This document shows, piece after piece, positions 8,191-16,874 of a stretch of 64,000 nucleotides of DNA. Numbering within the stretch: the stretch's first letter is position 1; every line of letters starts with the position of its first letter. Under the pieces are notes generated by a model. It was not told the origin of the DNA and did not search any database. It worked only from the letters and a program-made list of their open reading frames with translations. Both the position numbers and the translations under genes were made by a program. Source of the DNA: Mucilaginibacter mali (GTDB taxonomy: Bacteria > Bacteroidota > Bacteroidia > Sphingobacteriales > Sphingobacteriaceae); assembly GCF_013283875.1 (NCBI RefSeq), contig NZ_CP054139.1, forward strand, positions 1,860,001-1,924,000. Reading direction: 5' to 3'.

Positions 8191-9861
8191 TTAAACCGGC
8201 TCGTTTTGCTGATGCGCGGGCATATCCTGCAGCATAGCCATCAGGGCCTCGGGTTTCATGGGTTTGGCCAGGTAATTATCCACGCCGGCGGTGTAGCAGG
8301 CTTCGCGGTCGTCTACCATGGCAGCGGCGGTGGTGGCTATGATATAAGGTTGCTTGCTGTGGTTTTTCCGGATAAAGCGGGTAGCTTCCAGGCCGTCCAC
8401 TTCGGGCATCTGGATGTCCATCAGTATCAGGTCGTAATAATGCTGGCCCGATCGCTGGATCACCTCGGTGCCGTTGGCGGCAAGGGTTGGCGAGTAGCCC
8501 AGCTTGTTAAGGATGGTCATGATCAGCTGCTGATCGGTCTCCATATCTTCGGCCACCAAAATATCCAGCGGGTGCCCGGCGGCGAAATTGTTGTTCAACA
8601 GTCCCTGCGCGCGCTTGCCCAATTCTTCCTGCTGTTGTTGCAGCATGGCCAGTATAGCGCGGTTTAGGTGCTGCTGCTTCACAGGCTTGGCCAGCACATC
8701 GCTAAACAGGCCCGGGTATTTCTTCTTGGTGTCGTCGCCAATGCTGCTCAGTAAAATCACCGGCAAATGCGGGTGGCTTTCCCTGATGGCTTGGGTAAGC
8801 TGCACGCCATCCATTACCGGCATGCGCATATCGGTAATCACGGCGTCTATATCGGTTGTGCTTAAAGCGTGCAGGGCTTCTTCTGCCGAGGCGGTGATGA
8901 CCGGCTTCAGGCCCCATTGTTTTAGTTGTTGTTGCAGCAGGTGCCGGTTGATCTGGTTATCATCAACCACCAGTATCTTTTTATCTTCCACATCCAGTAT
9001 ACCCAACGTATCGGCAGGCGTTTTATGGTCGGCATTTACCTCACACAGCATGTCGAACCTGAAAGTAGAGCCCTCGCCCGGTTTGCTGGATACGCCGATC
9101 TCGCCGCCCATTAGGCCAACCAATCGCTGGCAGATGACCAGGCCCAGACCAGTGCCGCCATAATTGCGGGAAGTAGTACTATCGGCCTGCGAAAATGCCT
9201 GGAACAGGTTGCTCAGCTTATCGGCCGGGATGCCGATGCCGGTGTCGATCACCTCGAAGCCGATGGTGATATTATTGCCCTCGTTACGGCTGATGAGTTT
9301 AATATCGATAAAGATCTCGCCCTTGAAAGTGAACTTCATGGCGTTGCTCACCAGGTTGATGAGCACCTGCCTTAGGCGCAACCCGTCGGCAATTACCTGG
9401 GCGGGTATGCGGGGATCTATCTGGTACAGCAGGTCGAGATTTTTTTGACCCGCATGGCCGGCAAACATCTCCAGCACATCCTCTACACAGCCGCGCAGGT
9501 TAAACACGTGCGGGTCCATATCCATCTTGCCCGATTCGATCTTAGAGAAGTCGAGGATATCGTTTATCACACATAACAGGGCCTCGCCACTGTGAACGAT
9601 GGCCTGTGTGTATTCCAGTTGTTCGGGGTTAAGTTCGGTTTCGCGCAACAGGCTGGCCATGCCCAGCACACCGTTAAGCGGCGTACGGATCTCATGGCTC
9701 ATGGTGGCCAGGAAAAGGCTTTTGGCTTCGTTGGCATTTTTTTGGCGCAGCGCATCTAACTGCTTCCGGTAAATGACCACCAAAAAGCAAACCACAATGG
9801 TAAACGAACCCATCATGGCCATAATAACCAGTGCTACTATATTATCTTTTATCTCGCCCAT
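8191..9861 (-). CDS. Hybrid sensor histidine kinase (HisKA-HATPase-REC-REC)
   Basis: This protein has 556 residues. One membrane segment (about 8-31) is followed directly by a HisKA domain with the phospho-acceptor in [12 protein letters not shown] (H56). The HATPase domain has its N box near [15 protein letters not shown], and also DTGIGIP and [13 protein letters not shown]. Two receiver domains follow, with likely phospho-acceptor aspartates in VITDMRMP and LILMDIQMP. There is no periplasmic sensor domain. The start overlaps the end of the membrane-protein gene at 9842-10489 by 20 bases, so the two are probably translated together and the membrane protein may act as the sensor (inference). 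No output domain is present, so phosphate presumably moves to a separate phosphotransfer protein or regulator. Confidence 0.92.
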   Translation of the reverse strand: MGEIKDNIVALVIMAMMGSFTIVVCFLVVIYRKQLDALRQKNANEAKSLFLATMSHEIRTPLNGVLGMASLLRETELNPEQLEYTQAIVHSGEALLCVINDILDFSKIESGKMDMDPHVFNLRGCVEDVLEMFAGHAGQKNLDLLYQIDPRIPAQVIADGLRLRQVLINLVSNAMKFTFKGEIFIDIKLISRNEGNNITIGFEVIDTGIGIPADKLSNLFQAFSQADSTTSRNYGGTGLGLVICQRLVGLMGGEIGVSSKPGEGSTFRFDMLCEVNADHKTPADTLGILDVEDKKILVVDDNQINRHLLQQQLKQWGLKPVITASAEEALHALSTTDIDAVITDMRMPVMDGVQLTQAIRESHPHLPVILLSSIGDDTKKKYPGLFSDVLAKPVKQQHLNRAILAMLQQQQEELGKRAQGLLNNNFAAGHPLDILVAEDMETDQQLIMTILNKLGYSPTLAANGTEVIQRSGQHYYDLILMDIQMPEVDGLEATRFIRKNHSKQPYIIATTAAAMVDDREACYTAGVDNYLAKPMKPEALMAMLQDMPAHQQNEPV

Positions 9862-10489
9862 AGCGTATCGCTACAAAAAACAACAGGTACATGATCAGTA
9901 CAAAGGTATCATGTATATCCCATATAATTAACTTAATGTTCTTCGGCGCGCTTTTGCTGATCACGTTTGAGAAGATAAACTGGAACAGCGAACTGAAGAA
10001 GTACATTAAAAAACCGCCGGCTACCCATCGGCCCGGGTTATGGCCGGGGCCGTCTTTATCGCCGGGGTGCTGCCCGGCCAGGTATATGCCGCTGAACATG
10101 ATGATGATGAGCGCCTCCAGCGGGCGGGTATAGGTATTAAACTCGTAAATGCTTTGCAGAAAGGTGAAGTTTAGCACGCATAACACCGGGTAGATGATCA
10201 TAATGGGCATTATCCACCCGTCCATCCTTTTATTGGCAAAGGCATACTTGTAGTACAGCATTACCGCCAGCAATTCAAACATAGTATAAAAATGCAGCAG
10301 CGGCAAATTGTTCTGGCGGTGATTGGACATTATTACCGCCACAATATTTATCAGCAGCACCACAATCAGGTAACCCGTTAAGGTATGCAAGGCCTTATTA
10401 AGGCGCTTGTAATAAATAATGCCGGCAGTAATTGGTATCAATGTACTGCCGGGCACTATATATCCTTCGTAAAAACTGGATAGGGTCAT
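9842..10489 (-). CDS. Integral membrane protein, candidate sensor partner of the hybrid kinase
   Basis: This protein has 215 residues and about six hydrophobic helices (for example [86 protein letters not shown]). A histidine-rich loop ([16 protein letters not shown]) connects two of them. No domain name is recognised. Its last 20 bases overlap the hybrid kinase start, and the 154-residue gene sits 15 bp upstream, so the three form one leftward unit. Confidence 0.8.
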   Translation of the reverse strand: MTLSSFYEGYIVPGSTLIPITAGIIYYKRLNKALHTLTGYLIVVLLINIVAVIMSNHRQNNLPLLHFYTMFELLAVMLYYKYAFANKRMDGWIMPIMIIYPVLCVLNFTFLQSIYEFNTYTRPLEALIIIMFSGIYLAGQHPGDKDGPGHNPGRWVAGGFLMYFFSSLFQFIFSNVISKSAPKNIKLIIWDIHDTFVLIMYLLFFVAIRYGRDKR

Positions 10490-10504
10490 TTACGTTATTT
10501 ACAA

Positions 10505-10969
10505 TTATACAGTAGGCGGATTGCTGTTATCGTACAGCGGGCTGGAAGGGTCGCAGCAATCAGGGCATGGTTTGGTGAAATCGTAAACGTTCGAGTCGTC
10601 AAAATCGCCGCCATCTGGTGATAAGGCCTCCATTTCAGAACCGGCTGGGATGTACATCAGGTCTTGCCCGTTAAAATAGCCCGGTGTGTCCTTTACCAAT
10701 ACCATTACAAATTTTACCTGGTTGGTTTCGGTTTCTTTAAATTCGTTTTCCAGGGTAAAATAGGCACGTACACCTAATAAAGAGTCGTCGTTTTCGCAGT
10801 ATTTAGCCAGGTCCATAATATCGTTCCTTGAGATGTAAACGGCTTTAGGTACGGTTTTTACATCGGCAGAAAACGTTTCTTCCATAAATTTACGCCAGTA
10901 GGTTGTTTTGGCGATGGCGACATCCACAGGGATGATCACACGGGTAGAGTTAATGAGCGGGTTTGCCAT
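10505..10969 (-). CDS. Conserved hypothetical protein with C-terminal CPDCCD motif
   Basis: This is a 154-residue soluble protein with no signal peptide or membrane segment. It is acidic and ends with a cysteine cluster (PCPDCCDPSSPLYDNS). I do not recognise the family. It starts with MANPLINSTRVIIPVDVA and is the first gene of the leftward unit with the membrane protein and hybrid kinase. The clustered cysteines could bind a metal or respond to redox state, but nothing else in the sequence tests that. Confidence 0.65.
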   Translation of the reverse strand: MANPLINSTRVIIPVDVAIAKTTYWRKFMEETFSADVKTVPKAVYISRNDIMDLAKYCENDDSLLGVRAYFTLENEFKETETNQVKFVMVLVKDTPGYFNGQDLMYIPAGSEMEALSPDGGDFDDSNVYDFTKPCPDCCDPSSPLYDNSNPPTV

Positions 10970-11183
10970 TGTGATTTAATTTAATTTGATTACGATAAAA
11001 GTAATGTAATTCCCGGGAAAAAATAATGGCAGGTTAAAAGAAACCGCAATTAAAAAACAAATTATGCCGCAGGTAGGGGTGTTTAGTTACATAAGTTAAC
11101 TGACAGATAAATGTTTATAATTTAAAACATTTTTAATGGTAATGATGTTAGGTTGTATTTAGCAGTCTGCCTGTAATAACATC

Positions 11184-13136
11184 ATGAACCATACCACTAA
11201 GCCCCTAAGCGATAAACAGCTATTGGATGTTTTATCATTATATCAATACGGTATTGCCGTGCACATTGGTCCGGATAGCGTGATCCAGTACGCCAATGAT
11301 GCCATGATAGCTATTTGGGGAAAAGACAGGAGCGTGATCGGCAAATCGCTGGAAGCGGCCCTGCCCGAACTGGAAGGCCAGCCTTTTATTGATATGTTTA
11401 AGCAGGTTTGGAACGAAGGTATTACCATATCCGGTACCGATACACCCGCCGATCTGATTGTTAACGGCACCTTACAGACGTTCTATTTCGATTTTGAATA
11501 CCGGGCCGTTTTGGGCGATGATGGCAAAACCATGTGCATATTACATACTGCTACCGATGTTACGGCGCGTTATGAAAGCAAGAAACGCGAGCAAAACATG
11601 GCCGAAGAAGTATTGGCCATCAACGAAGAACTTTCCGCATCGAACGAGGAACTGCTGACCACTAACGAAGAATTGCTGGAGGCACACGAACAGCAACGCC
11701 TGCTTTACGAGGAATTGCAGCAAAGCAGCGCCCGTTTCCGCAGCATGGTGCAGCAGGCACCGATAGGGATCTGCATCATCCGCGCCGAAGACTTGTATAT
11801 ACAGGATGTGAACGATGCTTACCTTGAACTGGTAGGCCGTCATCGTAGCGAACTGGAAAATAAAACGATATGGGAGGCCATCCCCGAAGCCGCCGACGCG
11901 TACGCGCCGATTATGAGCGGAGTGATCGCCACAGGCATTGCCTTTGTTGCCAAAGAGCATGAGGTAGTGCTGGTGCGCAACGGGGTTCCCGAAGCTGTTT
12001 TTTTAGATTTTGTGTACGAACCTATTAAATATTACGAAGGCACGGCCGATGCCATTATGGTTTTGGTAATTGACGTTACTGAAAAGGTACTGGCCCGGAG
12101 AAGCATAGAAGAGGTGGAAGAACGCGTAAGGCTGGCGGTTGAAGCGGCAGAAATAGGGACCTACGATGTTGACCTGTTAAAGGGAACCTTATTAACATCA
12201 GGCAGGTATAACGAGATATTTGGGTTTGATAAGCCGGTGCCCCTGCAGATGCTGATAGACGCGATACACCCCGATGACAAGCAGATCAGGCAGGTGGCTT
12301 ATGATGAAGCCATGAAGAACGGCAAGCTGTTTTACGAAGCCAGGATCATTCATCCTGATGGATCGGTACACTGGATCCGCGCACAGGGCAAGGTGGTTTA
12401 TAAGGATGGTACCCCGGCCCGGATTTTAGGTACAGTGCTTGATATTACACGTGTGCAGCGCCTTAATCAACAAAAGGACGACTTTATCAGCATCGCCAGC
12501 CACGAGTTGAAGACCCCGATAACCAGTTTAAAGGCATCCCTGCAACTGATGGACCGGATGAAGGAAGCACCATCGCCGGATATGATGCCTAAACTGATTG
12601 AACAGGCCAACCGCAGTATGCAAAAGATCAGTTCGCTGATAGAGGACCTGCTGAATGTGAGCCGCGCCAACGAATCGAAGCTGAGCCTCAACAAAACCAA
12701 CTTTACCGTTGCCGAACTGCTGAACAGCTGCTGCAGCCACATCAGGGCCGCCGGCAAATACCATATCATAGTAAAAGGCGATGACCAGGTAAAGATAAAT
12801 GCTGATGAGCACGCTATAGACCAGGTGGTGGTTAACCTGGTAAACAATGCCGTTAAGTACGCCCCCGATTCGCTGATCGTTACCCTGGGCGTTGAAAAAT
12901 TGGATGGCTCTGTAAAAATATCCGTTACCGATAAAGGCCCGGGCATTGCCAGCAATAAGATCCCGCACCTGTTCGATCGTTATTACCAGGGTGAGGTAGC
13001 CGGTTTCCAAAACTCGGGATTAGGGCTTGGCTTGTACATCAGCGCCGAAATTGTGAAGCGCCACGGTGGTAAGATAGGCGTGGATAGTGAAGTGGGTAAG
13101 GGCAGTACGTTTTGGTTTACCTTGCCGGTGGAGTAA
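11184..13136 (+). CDS. Multi-PAS sensor histidine kinase, soluble
   Basis: This protein has 650 residues and no membrane segment. PAS-like domains lie at about 16-130, 180-295 and 305-425. Between the first two is a heptad-rich coiled coil (EELSASNEELLTTNEELLEA). HisKA has FISIASHELKTPITSL with H440. The HATPase region shows VVNLVNNAVKYAPD, DKGPGIAS and GLGLGLYISAEIVKRHGG, and the protein ends at that domain without a receiver. It probably senses a cytoplasmic signal or ligand through the PAS modules and passes phosphate to a regulator encoded elsewhere. It is divergent from the 10505-10969 gene, with 214 bp between. Confidence 0.92.
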   Translation: MNHTTKPLSDKQLLDVLSLYQYGIAVHIGPDSVIQYANDAMIAIWGKDRSVIGKSLEAALPELEGQPFIDMFKQVWNEGITISGTDTPADLIVNGTLQTFYFDFEYRAVLGDDGKTMCILHTATDVTARYESKKREQNMAEEVLAINEELSASNEELLTTNEELLEAHEQQRLLYEELQQSSARFRSMVQQAPIGICIIRAEDLYIQDVNDAYLELVGRHRSELENKTIWEAIPEAADAYAPIMSGVIATGIAFVAKEHEVVLVRNGVPEAVFLDFVYEPIKYYEGTADAIMVLVIDVTEKVLARRSIEEVEERVRLAVEAAEIGTYDVDLLKGTLLTSGRYNEIFGFDKPVPLQMLIDAIHPDDKQIRQVAYDEAMKNGKLFYEARIIHPDGSVHWIRAQGKVVYKDGTPARILGTVLDITRVQRLNQQKDDFISIASHELKTPITSLKASLQLMDRMKEAPSPDMMPKLIEQANRSMQKISSLIEDLLNVSRANESKLSLNKTNFTVAELLNSCCSHIRAAGKYHIIVKGDDQVKINADEHAIDQVVVNLVNNAVKYAPDSLIVTLGVEKLDGSVKISVTDKGPGIASNKIPHLFDRYYQGEVAGFQNSGLGLGLYISAEIVKRHGGKIGVDSEVGKGSTFWFTLPVE

Positions 13137-13165
13137 GGTCTTAGATCTGCCCTCTGTTAAATTAA

Positions 13166-13338
13166 TTAAGCAGGTTTGCCTTCAATCTTTTTTCCCGCAG
13201 CAAGTAGTTTATCTAAATATGCCCTTTCTTCTGTGTAGGTCATGTCTTTTATTTCAAGGCTAAAATCGTCTCTTATTTTTGACGCATTGTTTTTATGGCA
13301 TCGAATATTTTTTCCTGTTGTTTAACTTTCGCAATCAT
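13166..13338 (-). pseudogene. Short gene downstream of the PIN toxin, apparent single-base frameshift
   Basis: An ATG at 13338, five bases after the PIN gene's stop, opens MIAKVKQQEKIFDAIKTMRQK and then hits TAA. Adding one A to the A5 run (T5 on the given strand, 13276-13280) restores a continuous 57-codon frame that continues KIRDDFSLEIKDMTYTEERA and ends at the TAA at 13166-13168. The restored protein is small, charged and helical, as in many antitoxin-like or accessory genes of TA loci, but the family is not recognised. It is a decayed gene, a sequencing error, or a programmed slip. Confidence 0.55.
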
Positions 13339-13343
13339 AAAGC

Positions 13344-13766
13344 CTATTTGTAAATATTTTCAAAAAAATATTTTGCTGATACAACAGGCAACGATGGTGT
13401 TCCCTCTTTTTGAAAATCTTTATCTTCAGATATAACTATATCTAACTGATGACGCAAAGCACTGTAATATTGTAATGCGTCCTCAATATCATCAATTTTC
13501 GAGTGTAATGCCAATAAGGTTATTTCATGATCAATATCTATCACGGTGACATCTGCCAATACAATTAAAAGCATTTCTTTTGCTTTTGCACTGCCATACG
13601 ATTTAGTAAGCCAATGACCCACTAAATGCACAATGGATGGTGTTATAAATGCTTTAACCCTGCCACTTACAACAAGATTAAATACTGCTTTGGCATTCTG
13701 GTAATTACTGCGGATCAATAAATAATCAAGCAGAACATTGGCATCAAGAAATATGTTAAAAACCAT
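13344..13766 (-). CDS. PIN-domain toxin (VapC-like ribonuclease)
   Basis: This 140-residue protein has an N-terminal VFNIFLDANVLLDYLL with the first PIN acidic residue. Later acidic residues (KIDDIEDALQYYSA, then DIVISEDKDF) match the PIN nuclease pattern. The end (LPVVSAKYFF) resembles PIN proteins paired with small ribbon-helix-helix antitoxins. It overlaps the upstream antitoxin gene by 11 bases, the usual antitoxin-first order. The expected role is an RNA-cleaving toxin held inactive by its partner. A broken small gene follows immediately. Confidence 0.85.
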   Translation of the reverse strand: MVFNIFLDANVLLDYLLIRSNYQNAKAVFNLVVSGRVKAFITPSIVHLVGHWLTKSYGSAKAKEMLLIVLADVTVIDIDHEITLLALHSKIDDIEDALQYYSALRHQLDIVISEDKDFQKEGTPSLPVVSAKYFFENIYK

Positions 13767-13998
13767 ATTTTTTTGCCTGGTCTTCGTAAAACGCTTTCTT
13801 CAGATCAACAGGCAGCTCAATATCAGGTGCCTGCATTTCATTCATGTATTCAACGATATTTTTGTGTTTAACCGGTTTGGAAATATTTTTAAAATGATTT
13901 TCCACTAATGCTGATATGCTGATCTTTTTTGATTCCGCATAGGATTTTATATTTGCCAATATCGCTTCGTCGATAGTTAGATTGAGCCTTGCTTTCAT
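13756..13998 (-). CDS. Antitoxin of the PIN pair (DUF6364-like, ribbon-helix-helix type)
   Basis: With the ATG at 13998 the product is 80 residues, MKARLNLTIDEAILANIKSY and onward. The short N-terminal strand and two helices fit DNA-binding antitoxins of the DUF6364/RHH kind. The C-terminal half (PDIELPVDLKKAFYED) is a likely toxin-binding arm. An in-frame upstream ATG at 14076 would add 26 residues overlapping the helicase gene and containing the likely operator; I reject it because the family starts at MKARLNLT. It probably represses its own promoter. Confidence 0.82.
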   Translation of the reverse strand: MKARLNLTIDEAILANIKSYAESKKISISALVENHFKNISKPVKHKNIVEYMNEMQAPDIELPVDLKKAFYEDQAKKYGF

Positions 13999-14009
13999 GA
14001 AAATAAATA

Positions 14010-14038
14010 TACGCATAAATATTAAAAAATGCGCATAA
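14010..14038 (-). promoter_or_regulatory. Candidate antitoxin operator: two direct repeats
   Basis: On the leftward strand two near-identical boxes, TTATGCGCA and TTATGCGTA, are about 20 bases apart (two helical turns), just upstream of the antitoxin ATG at 13998. Paired direct boxes at this spacing are a common layout for ribbon-helix-helix autorepressors. The assignment rests on position and repetition only. Confidence 0.35.
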
Positions 14039-14050
14039 TGAAAGATGTTT

Positions 14051-15478
14051 TTATTCCCGCTCCAACTTCGTCGCAAAAAACTGATCGCTAAAATTCACCA
14101 GGTACAACTCCTTAGTAGCCCGCGTGCAGGCAGTATAGAACCAGCGTAAAAAATCAGTATTCACCATTTCGTCGGTCAGGTAGCCCTGGTCAACAAAAAC
14201 AGCATCCCACTGGCCGCCCTGGGCTTTGTGACAGGTAATGGCATAAGCAAATTTAATTTGCAGGGCATTGTAATAAGGGTTCAGTTTCAACTCGTCGTGC
14301 TTCGCCTTTTTGCTGGTGAGGTGTTCGTAATCTTTCATCACCTCCAAATAAAACTTCTTTTGGTCGATGGGTTGCAATGCCGGCGATTCGGAATACAACG
14401 TATCCATCAGCACCTTGCAGTTAATGGTGGTATCCTCGGTATAATCGGTCAGTTCTAGTTGTACATCAGCAAAGCGCATGCCGTACATCTCTTCAAAGCG
14501 GCGCACCTTGCGTATGCGGCCAATATCGCCATTGGCAATAAACCCGGTGCTCCCTTCTTCGTTCTCCTGCAGCCAAAAGTAATTGTTCTTCACGATCATC
14601 ACCTGGTCGCCCCCGGTCAGTTCTTCCTCCCGAAAGAGGATCCTGCCGCGGATCTGCCGGTTATATAAATTAGCGTTCTTATTGCTGCGGCATATCACCA
14701 GCGTATTTTCATCGCTGTATTTGTTGTAAGCGTAATTAAGGCCCTCTTCCAACCGCTCGCTGGTCATACGGAAAACATCTTTATAACCTTTGGTAACGAT
14801 GCTGGGCCGGTGTTCCTGTCCCTTGCGGATGATCTCGCGGATGCCGGTCACATTCAGTAAAATACCCGAATCCTTTTGCTGGCGCAAAACTTCGGTCAGC
14901 TCATATTTAAAAATCGTCAGGCCAAACTGGTCCTTCATTAGTTTGGGATCCAACGCCGGGCTATATTCCGATCCTACGGGTGGCAACTGCGCCGTATCGC
15001 CCACCAGCATCAGTTTGCAGTTGTTGGTGTTGTAAACGTAATTGACCAAATCGTGCAGCAGGGTCTCGCGGTTATTGCCGCTGATCTCGTCGGATATCAT
15101 CGAGGCTTCATCAACAATAAACAACGTTTGCGATGCCATGTTATCGCCCAGCATAAAGGATTCATCCACATTTAACGCCGATTTTTTGCGATAGATGCGC
15201 TTGTGGATAGTAAACGCCTTTCGCCCCGAATAGCTGCTCATTACCTTGGCGGCCCTGCCGGTAGGGGCCAGCAGCACATATTTAAACTGGTAAAAGCGCA
15301 GCGCTTTCACTAATGCCCCAATAATGGTTGTTTTGCCCGTGCCGGCATAACCACGCAATATGAAGCATTCGTCGCCATCCTGGGATAGTAGGAATTTGTG
15401 CAGCAGGTCGAACAATTCGGCCTGCTGGGCGTTGGGCTGATGCGGAAAAGCCTGGTGTATATGGTTTGCTGAAGACAC
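14051..15478 (-). CDS. RecD-like superfamily 1 DNA helicase / AAA ATPase
   Basis: This protein has 475 residues. Walker A is GYAGTGKTTIIGAL (about 44-57). Walker B is TLFIVDEASMISDE, motif III is LMLVGDTAQLPPVGS, and the C-terminal UvrD-like part has FAYAITCHKAQGGQWDAVF. The helicase core lacks the long N-terminal region of RecD2. The family translocates 5' to 3' on single-stranded DNA and is usually linked to recombination or repair. No ATG precedes the conserved N-terminus, so I accept a GTG start (15476-15478). It is divergent from the DUF3822 gene, with 67 bp between. Confidence 0.88.
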   Translation of the reverse strand: MSSANHIHQAFPHQPNAQQAELFDLLHKFLLSQDGDECFILRGYAGTGKTTIIGALVKALRFYQFKYVLLAPTGRAAKVMSSYSGRKAFTIHKRIYRKKSALNVDESFMLGDNMASQTLFIVDEASMISDEISGNNRETLLHDLVNYVYNTNNCKLMLVGDTAQLPPVGSEYSPALDPKLMKDQFGLTIFKYELTEVLRQQKDSGILLNVTGIREIIRKGQEHRPSIVTKGYKDVFRMTSERLEEGLNYAYNKYSDENTLVICRSNKNANLYNRQIRGRILFREEELTGGDQVMIVKNNYFWLQENEEGSTGFIANGDIGRIRKVRRFEEMYGMRFADVQLELTDYTEDTTINCKVLMDTLYSESPALQPIDQKKFYLEVMKDYEHLTSKKAKHDELKLNPYYNALQIKFAYAITCHKAQGGQWDAVFVDQGYLTDEMVNTDFLRWFYTACTRATKELYLVNFSDQFFATKLERE

Positions 15479-15523
15479 TAAGCAAAAATGGCGATTAGAA
15501 AATGAATGGTGCGTAAAAAATAT

Positions 15524-15531
15524 TACTTTTG
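15524..15531 (+). promoter_or_regulatory. Candidate Bacteroidota -7 box for the DUF3822-rsmD unit
   Basis: TACTTTTG at this position matches TAnnTTTG, 14 bases before the start codon at 15546. No clear TTTG lies about 19 bases upstream, so support is partial. Confidence 0.35.
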
Positions 15532-15545
15532 TTGATAACCCGTAT

Positions 15546-16331
15546 ATGAGCGAATACTCTTTTACCTACAAAAGCGACAGCTTTAGCGTGGCTAAGGCGC
15601 ATGATAGCGTGCTTTTTATAAAAGCCTGTAAAGCCGAATTTTCGATACTGATTGCCGAAGATGGCCGATTGCTGGCCTGGAAGGATAAATGCGCGTTGGC
15701 CGATTTAGCCGGCGACGAAGACCTGGGCGAGATATTGACCGCGCCATTTAAAAAAGCAGTGGTAGGTTTAACACCCGAAGCGCTTACACTGGTACCAACC
15801 GAACTATACGATGCCGATAACGTTTTGGATTATGCCCGCTACCTTGATGTGAAGGCCGAAGACCGGGTATTTGCCAGTCAGTTGGATGCGGAGAACCAGG
15901 TGATCTGCCGTATAGACCACGCCGTTACCGACGCGCTGGCATCACGTTTTAACCTGCGCGATACCGTGCCCGCCTATCGCGGCTGGCTGGCGGCTATTGC
16001 CAAAGGCGAGCCGCTTAACCATGGTATTTATTTAGATGTAAATTGCGGACAGGTGACCATGGCCAACTTTAACGGTGGTAAACTGCGTTTTTATAATACC
16101 TTTTCGGTAAGCGATGTGAATGATATACTTTATTATGCGTTGTTTGTTACCCAGCAACTGGATCTGCAAGCCGATTATACATCACTTATTGTAAGCGGTG
16201 TTTGCCCGGCCAGCGATTTTGATAAGCTGAACGAGTTTTTCAGGATGGTGAAGTATAACGACCTGAAGGCTATTGATGTACCCATGGGCGTACCTGCACA
16301 CCAGGTAATGGCCTTAGCATCGCTGGCCTGA
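15546..16331 (+). CDS. DUF3822 family protein
   Basis: This 261-residue protein matches the Bacteroidota DUF3822 family, which has an actin/ASKHA-like fold. Supporting segments are AEFSILIAEDGRLLAW, ALTLVPTELYDADN, IYLDVNCGQVTMANFNGGKL and FSVSDVNDILYYALF. There is no signal peptide. The stop overlaps the rsmD start by one base (TGATG), and the pairing with rsmD is a conserved arrangement in this phylum. Molecular function is unknown; the context suggests a link to ribosome or RNA maturation. Confidence 0.85.
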   Translation: MSEYSFTYKSDSFSVAKAHDSVLFIKACKAEFSILIAEDGRLLAWKDKCALADLAGDEDLGEILTAPFKKAVVGLTPEALTLVPTELYDADNVLDYARYLDVKAEDRVFASQLDAENQVICRIDHAVTDALASRFNLRDTVPAYRGWLAAIAKGEPLNHGIYLDVNCGQVTMANFNGGKLRFYNTFSVSDVNDILYYALFVTQQLDLQADYTSLIVSGVCPASDFDKLNEFFRMVKYNDLKAIDVPMGVPAHQVMALASLA

Positions 16332-16864
16332 TGCGTATCATAGGCGGCCGTTTAAGGGGGCTGCGGTTAAACCCGCCGCAAAATCTGCCCGTGCGCCCAA
16401 CTACCGATCTGGCCAAAGAAGCCCTGTTTAACATCCTGCAAAATCAAATTGATATAGAGGGCATTAAGGTGCTCGATTTGTTTAGCGGTACCGGCAATCT
16501 TTCGCTCGAATTTGCCTCGCGCGATGCGGCCGAAGTGATCTCGGTTGATAAAAGCATCCGTTGTGTGCATTATTTAAAAGATATGGCCAAACAGCATGGC
16601 CTGGAGCAGATAAAAACCTACAACGCCGATGTTTTCAAGTACCTGCAAATGGAAACGGAGGTTTACGACCTCATCTTCGCCGATCCGCCCTACGACCTGA
16701 GCCGCATCCCCGAGATCGTCAAGATCGTTTTCGAACGGAAGCTGTTATCGCCCGATGGTATCCTCATTGTAGAGCATCAAACCATGCAAAACCTCAGCAA
16801 TCACCCGGCCTTTACCGAGCAGCGGAAATATGGGCATTCTTCGTTTTCGTTTTTTAGGGCTTAA
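16331..16864 (+). CDS. rsmD: 16S rRNA (guanine(966)-N2)-methyltransferase RsmD
   Basis: This 177-residue protein begins MRIIGGRLRGLRLNPPQ, typical of RsmD. Next come RPTTDLAKEALFNIL, the SAM-binding LDLFSGTGNLSLEFASR and the catalytic FADPPYDL (the NPPY-type motif in its RsmD form). It methylates the 16S rRNA guanine equivalent to E. coli G966 during 30S assembly, using S-adenosylmethionine. It is coupled to the DUF3822 gene. Length is normal for the family. Confidence 0.94.
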   Translation: MRIIGGRLRGLRLNPPQNLPVRPTTDLAKEALFNILQNQIDIEGIKVLDLFSGTGNLSLEFASRDAAEVISVDKSIRCVHYLKDMAKQHGLEQIKTYNADVFKYLQMETEVYDLIFADPPYDLSRIPEIVKIVFERKLLSPDGILIVEHQTMQNLSNHPAFTEQRKYGHSSFSFFRA

Positions 16865-16874
16865 CCGTTAAGTT

